Of a stretch of DNA of 64,000 nt, positions 61,301 to 64,000 are shown in pieces. Numbering within the stretch: position 1 is the first letter of the stretch; each line of letters opens with the position of its first letter. Source of the stretch: VXYL01 sp965116935 (GTDB lineage Bacteria; Pseudomonadota; Gammaproteobacteria; Pseudomonadales; Azotimanducaceae); assembly GCA_965116935.1 (NCBI GenBank), contig OZ220737.1, positions 2,728,001 to 2,792,000 on the forward strand, in the 5' to 3' direction. The notes beneath the pieces are model-generated. The model did not search any database. It was not told where the DNA came from and saw nothing but the letters and a program-made list of their open reading frames with translations. The position numbers and the translations under genes are program-made.

Positions 61301-64000
61301 GGCACCATCCGGGCGGACGGACAGGACGTGTCGCGGGCCTTGCCTGCTATCCTTGGCGGGGCGCCAAGGGTGGACGCAAGGCCCCCCACGATTGCCGGGT
61401 CGCCGCGCTTCACGTCGCAAGGCCCCTACGTGCTCGGTCGGCCGATCGTGGTGACCGTTGAGTTCTCCGAAGCCGTGAGCTGGCAGGGAGCGCCGCCAAC
61501 GCTGTCCATCCTGATTGGCCGGGAAGCGAAGCCAGCCGAACTGCAGTTTCCGCCAGCGAACCGACCGGCTCGCGAGTATGAGTTCCGCTACCTCGTTGCG
61601 ACCAACGACAGCGACGCGGACGGCGTCTCAATCGCAGCGAACAGTCTGTCCGGAAGGGTCGAGGATGCGGCCGGCCACGCCGCAGGCCTCGCGCACGAAG
61701 CCGTCGCCGGCGACTCCCGCCACAGCGTGGATACGCAAGGGCCGACGATTGCCGACATCAGCCTCGGCGACCCCAAGGTGTATCTGCAGGGCGAAACCAT
61801 CACGATCACGGTGACGTTCAGCGAGCCCGTCGCCGGGGCCAGGTCGACGCTGGCGCTCGCCATCGGTTCCCAGGTGCGGCGCGCCAGCCTTGTGCAGGGG
61901 AACAACACGCCGGAGTTGACGTTCTCCTACACAGTGCGGGCAGGCGACGGCGGCGCAGTGAGCGTGCCGACCGATGCACTTGCAGGGGTGACGGACACCG
62001 CCGGCAACCCCGCCGCCGCGAACGCCGCCGAGGACTTCGCCGGACACGTCGTGGATGCCGCGGCGCCGGCGGTGATGGGGGCCCCAAGCATCGCGTCGCA
62101 ACCGGTGAACGGAGACACCTACGCCGGGGGCGAAACCATCCGCATCGCAGTGGCGTTCGATGACGCGGTCACCGTCTCGGGCGAGCCCCGCATGTACCTG
62201 ACGGTGGGCGACCAGCGCAAGGAGGCGGCCTATGCCAGCGGCTCTGACAGCGCCTCGCTCTTTTTCGAATACACAGTGCAGGAAAATGACCTCGACGCCG
62301 ACGGCGTGTCCGTCGGCGCGAACGAACTTGAGAGCGTCGGCACGGCGACGATCCGGGACCGGAACGGCGTCAATGCGCGGCTCGCGCACGTCGCGTTGCC
62401 GGATCAGCCGAACCACAAGGTGGACGCTGTCGCGCCAACGATCACCGGCATCGAGATCACGTCGCGGCCGGCGACCGGCGATTCCTACATCGTCGGCGAG
62501 CGCATAGCGGTAACGGTAACCTTTGACGAGAACATTGAGGTCCTGGGCACACCTGCCTTGGCACTGACCATCGGCACCGAATTGCGCGACGCCCATTGCG
62601 CCAAGGACGCACAGGCCACGCTGGCTTGCCGATACGCAGTCGTCGTTGGCGACGTGGACCGCGACGGCGTGGCCGTGGCGGCAGGGGAGCTGGCCGGCGG
62701 CACGATCACGGACGCTCCCGGCAACGCCGCGGCGCGTGGCCACGATGCCTTGGCGGATGATCCAAGCCACAAGGTTCTGTCACCACCGGCGCTCGCGGCG
62801 GAAGTCCCCGCCATGAGCCTCGTTGCCGGGGGCGAGGTGGAGACGGTGGAGCTCGGTGAGGTCTTTGCCGGCACCCTGTTGACGTATGAGGCGTCGTCGT
62901 CGGATGCAGCGGTGGCAGAGGCGACGGTGTCCGGTAACACCCTGTCGGTTCGCTCCGGCATGGAGGGTGCTGCAACCGTCACCGTGACGGCCACCAACCC
63001 CGCGGGTTCAGCCGCGACGGGTTTCGCGGTGACGGTGGCGACCGATCCGATGGAGACCGCCGTGCTGAACGATGCCTTGGCGGCGATTGGCCGGGGCATG
63101 CTGTCGAGCACAGCAAGCGTGATCGGCGCGCGCTTCCGGCTCGATCCGGCGGGCGCGCAGATGACGCTAGGCGGTCGGCGCCTTGGCGGTACGCTGTCGC
63201 CGGATTTGCTGCGCTTGCATGAAAACGCCGACCCACGCGCGGCGCTGGGGGCGCCGGAAGGCTGGGCGGTCGAGCCAGCAACGCATGCGGGACGCAGCCA
63301 CGGCATGACCGCTGCGAGGCTGCTAGCAGGCAGCGCGTTCAACATGCCGCTGCGGGGCTCGAGGAGCGGGCCTTCGCTTGCCATCTGGGGCGGCGGTGAC
63401 CTGTCGAGCTTCAGTGGCGAACCGACGAGCGCCACCTACGACGGCTCGGCGCTGGCGGGATACTTGGGGCTTGATGCCCGCGGAGCGGCGTGGCTCGCTG
63501 GCGTCTCGGTATCGCACACCGCGGCGGAGGCGGACTACGACTTTGCCGGCGACGTGAATGGCAGCGGCACGCTGAAGACGGGCGTAACGGCACTGCATCC
63601 ATACGCGAGACTCGAGATGGGCGCCGACGTGGAACTCTGGGTGATCGGCGGCTTCGGCGTCGGCGAGGCCGACCTAGCACGCAGCCATGTGGCGGGGGAG
63701 CATTCGAGCGATCTGTCGATGGCCATGGCTGTCGCCGGCTTGCGCCATGCGCTGCCGATGCAGTTGGGTGGCGGCGATCTCTCGCTCCGGGGCGACGCCG
63801 GTTTCCTCAGCCTTGAGACCGACGCCGGTGCGATGGCGCTGGATGCACTCTCCGCCGGCGTCTCGCGATTGCGCCTGGGCGTGGAAGCAGCCTGGGAGGG
63901 GCAGAGCGCAACGCCATTCGTGGAGGTGAGCGGTCGCTACGACGGCGGCGACGGCCAGACAGGGGGTGGCCTGGAACTGGCCGCCGGCCTGCGCATTCTG
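58367..64000 (+). CDS. Second giant repeat autotransporter, 3' end outside the window
   Basis: 1878 residues are visible with no stop before the edge. The ATG at 58367 is chosen because AGAGG lies 7 bases upstream; an internal ATG at 58418 would still leave a signal peptide (core ends T-A-A-F-A). The first ~850 residues are degenerate beta-repeats with extra cysteine pairs. From ~920 to ~1480 come regular Ig-like repeats of the same type as in the neighbour (Y-x-x-G-E-x-I-x-I-x-V-x-F, I-G-x-x-x-R-x-A, D-x-D-G-V, D-x-A-G-N, H-x-V-D). A bacterial Ig-like segment with T-V-T-V-T-A-T-N-P-A-G follows, then the linker (L-N-D-A-L-A-A-I-G-R-G-M-L-S) and the start of the autotransporter barrel from ~1670. 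It is a paralog of the upstream gene, more diverged in the N-terminal half. Confidence 0.83.
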   Translation, partial: MVPFRSSIRRPTRSVGFMRRRIGSLRCTVLASAACLFGTAAFAQNITHVYVASTPTGGPLGNPESVYIIDDKIQVDVAYDTSLPVNIGSPWLQISLAGGSGIKEAPCGLDASRQHVLVCTYTVREDDYGDSVEILNASDTLQGGNLPSYDLAGATIRGDLSPVDGIGLTIDEGGINIAGVTPAAGFVEEDIIEVTLDFTHPRTTNTPLDADAPSWRHRDSPLWRPVVGVTLLLDNDEREMQHHEDNNNETMKFRYEAVAGDSAKKLRLRFTDAHRLRDNNGNEGLRLDKNVNELIADAATRRVDTQGPRIGDIHILNNANTFRATDTAQCSSSPRECEIEFRVDFDEKVLVTDANLLVDVGGDRRSAPCGDVATAMDMMTCTLTIAADWFDSDGLSTPADPLVFGSIEDDLGNDFVWRHTSHQFSDHRVDAVAPKIRSISITVPEARVGNSIVVRLTFSENVSVTGTPSVTLALERGDVLTDSWQTATYAGWSGSTVEFRYLLVDGDVDDYSETEGADNSPSVTLSVATVNGIMDVAGNPAVADLPATRPKSDLRYRRDADTTDSDVPWSDASRPSVLHATLLAPASGFFDMDDDIVVEVRFSKPVTFSNTGAELRLAIGSQTQHLALTREGAATSSLHTFRGNAGTLQAGARTATRRPDLLLHGSVRAGPIVLGEGESILDANNRGWINQPDANLREEGQSQATTVSVSQRGSAVVDTVRPEIESVKLLASPESTGIREDGVRFYGEGDRIQIEVTMSEDVIVDWQTPPQITLDVTDESGIAISPAPSADIVSGRRGKTLVFEYEVQSTHVDRNGISLTAITNTDSLADLAGNLCDSATNCSYSTLWASTVTATHPVDGTIYGDERPEDEIEAGPPVDTPDEAPDTPAPVAIASVTREGNPASGQFYRSGESITLVVNFAEAVDVSVLPGLTVNIGGTSRLARCSGAGTGVRSIRCSLPIEDGDEAPNGITLAGLSGGTIRADGQDVSRALPAILGGAPRVDARPPTIAGSPRFTSQGPYVLGRPIVVTVEFSEAVSWQGAPPTLSILIGREAKPAELQFPPANRPAREYEFRYLVATNDSDADGVSIAANSLSGRVEDAAGHAAGLAHEAVAGDSRHSVDTQGPTIADISLGDPKVYLQGETITITVTFSEPVAGARSTLALAIGSQVRRASLVQGNNTPELTFSYTVRAGDGGAVSVPTDALAGVTDTAGNPAAANAAEDFAGHVVDAAAPAVMGAPSIASQPVNGDTYAGGETIRIAVAFDDAVTVSGEPRMYLTVGDQRKEAAYASGSDSASLFFEYTVQENDLDADGVSVGANELESVGTATIRDRNGVNARLAHVALPDQPNHKVDAVAPTITGIEITSRPATGDSYIVGERIAVTVTFDENIEVLGTPALALTIGTELRDAHCAKDAQATLACRYAVVVGDVDRDGVAVAAGELAGGTITDAPGNAAARGHDALADDPSHKVLSPPALAAEVPAMSLVAGGEVETVELGEVFAGTLLTYEASSSDAAVAEATVSGNTLSVRSGMEGAATVTVTATNPAGSAATGFAVTVATDPMETAVLNDALAAIGRGMLSSTASVIGARFRLDPAGAQMTLGGRRLGGTLSPDLLRLHENADPRAALGAPEGWAVEPATHAGRSHGMTAARLLAGSAFNMPLRGSRSGPSLAIWGGGDLSSFSGEPTSATYDGSALAGYLGLDARGAAWLAGVSVSHTAAEADYDFAGDVNGSGTLKTGVTALHPYARLEMGADVELWVIGGFGVGEADLARSHVAGEHSSDLSMAMAVAGLRHALPMQLGGGDLSLRGDAGFLSLETDAGAMALDALSAGVSRLRLGVEAAWEGQSATPFVEVSGRYDGGDGQTGGGLELAAGLRIL

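Overview
The window is 64 kb of GC-rich, gene-dense DNA from a Gram-negative bacterium. Outer-membrane receptors, autotransporter beta-barrels, a Prc-type periplasmic protease, an OpgB-like enzyme and a Tad pilus secretin all require an outer membrane. The mix looks most like a gammaproteobacterium, possibly an environmental or host-associated marine one, but this is inferred from gene content and not from a marker gene. No rRNA, tRNA or CRISPR array was found.

Layout. 1-10.4 kb: the end of a PEP-utilising enzyme, then on the minus strand an NhaC-like antiporter, the protease Prc and a heterodimeric ABC exporter. 10.5-13.9 kb: first half of a Tad (Flp) pilus locus (flp, cpaA, cpaB, cpaC). 14-22.2 kb: a small membrane protein, two large transmembrane pseudokinase/FGE-like proteins, a Roadblock-like protein and an ammonium transporter. 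22.4-31 kb: a MITE-like element and an envelope block (GPP34 protein, polytopic spermidine-synthase-like protein, OpgB-like transferase, a GT-C-like membrane protein, a family 2 glycosyltransferase). 30.9-33.6 kb: a TonB-dependent receptor. 33.9-43.6 kb: a second Roadblock-like protein and the second half of the Tad locus (tadC, tadB, cpaF, a broken tadG-like gene, two tadE-like genes, a tadD-SPOR fusion, cpaE, a lipoprotein). 44-51.2 kb: two paralogous vWA-like membrane proteins around a decayed IS and a second TonB-dependent receptor. The downstream paralog ends in a TonB C-terminal domain. 51.6-64 kb: two giant repeat-rich autotransporters, the second cut by the window edge, separated by an expanded mobile element.

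How it fits together. The Tad genes probably build one pilus, with the plus-strand cluster supplying pilin, peptidase and outer-membrane channel and the minus-strand cluster supplying motor, platform and minor pilins. The pseudokinase/FGE proteins look like one-pass receptors without catalytic residues in the kinase-like part, and the Roadblock-like proteins are possible cytoplasmic partners. The 46.6-51.2 kb pair looks like a receptor with its own dedicated TonB.

Two families of small non-autonomous elements can be defined from the sequence. One has about 19-bp terminal inverted repeats and an 8-bp target duplication in both copies. The other has long inverted ends flanked by CTAG.
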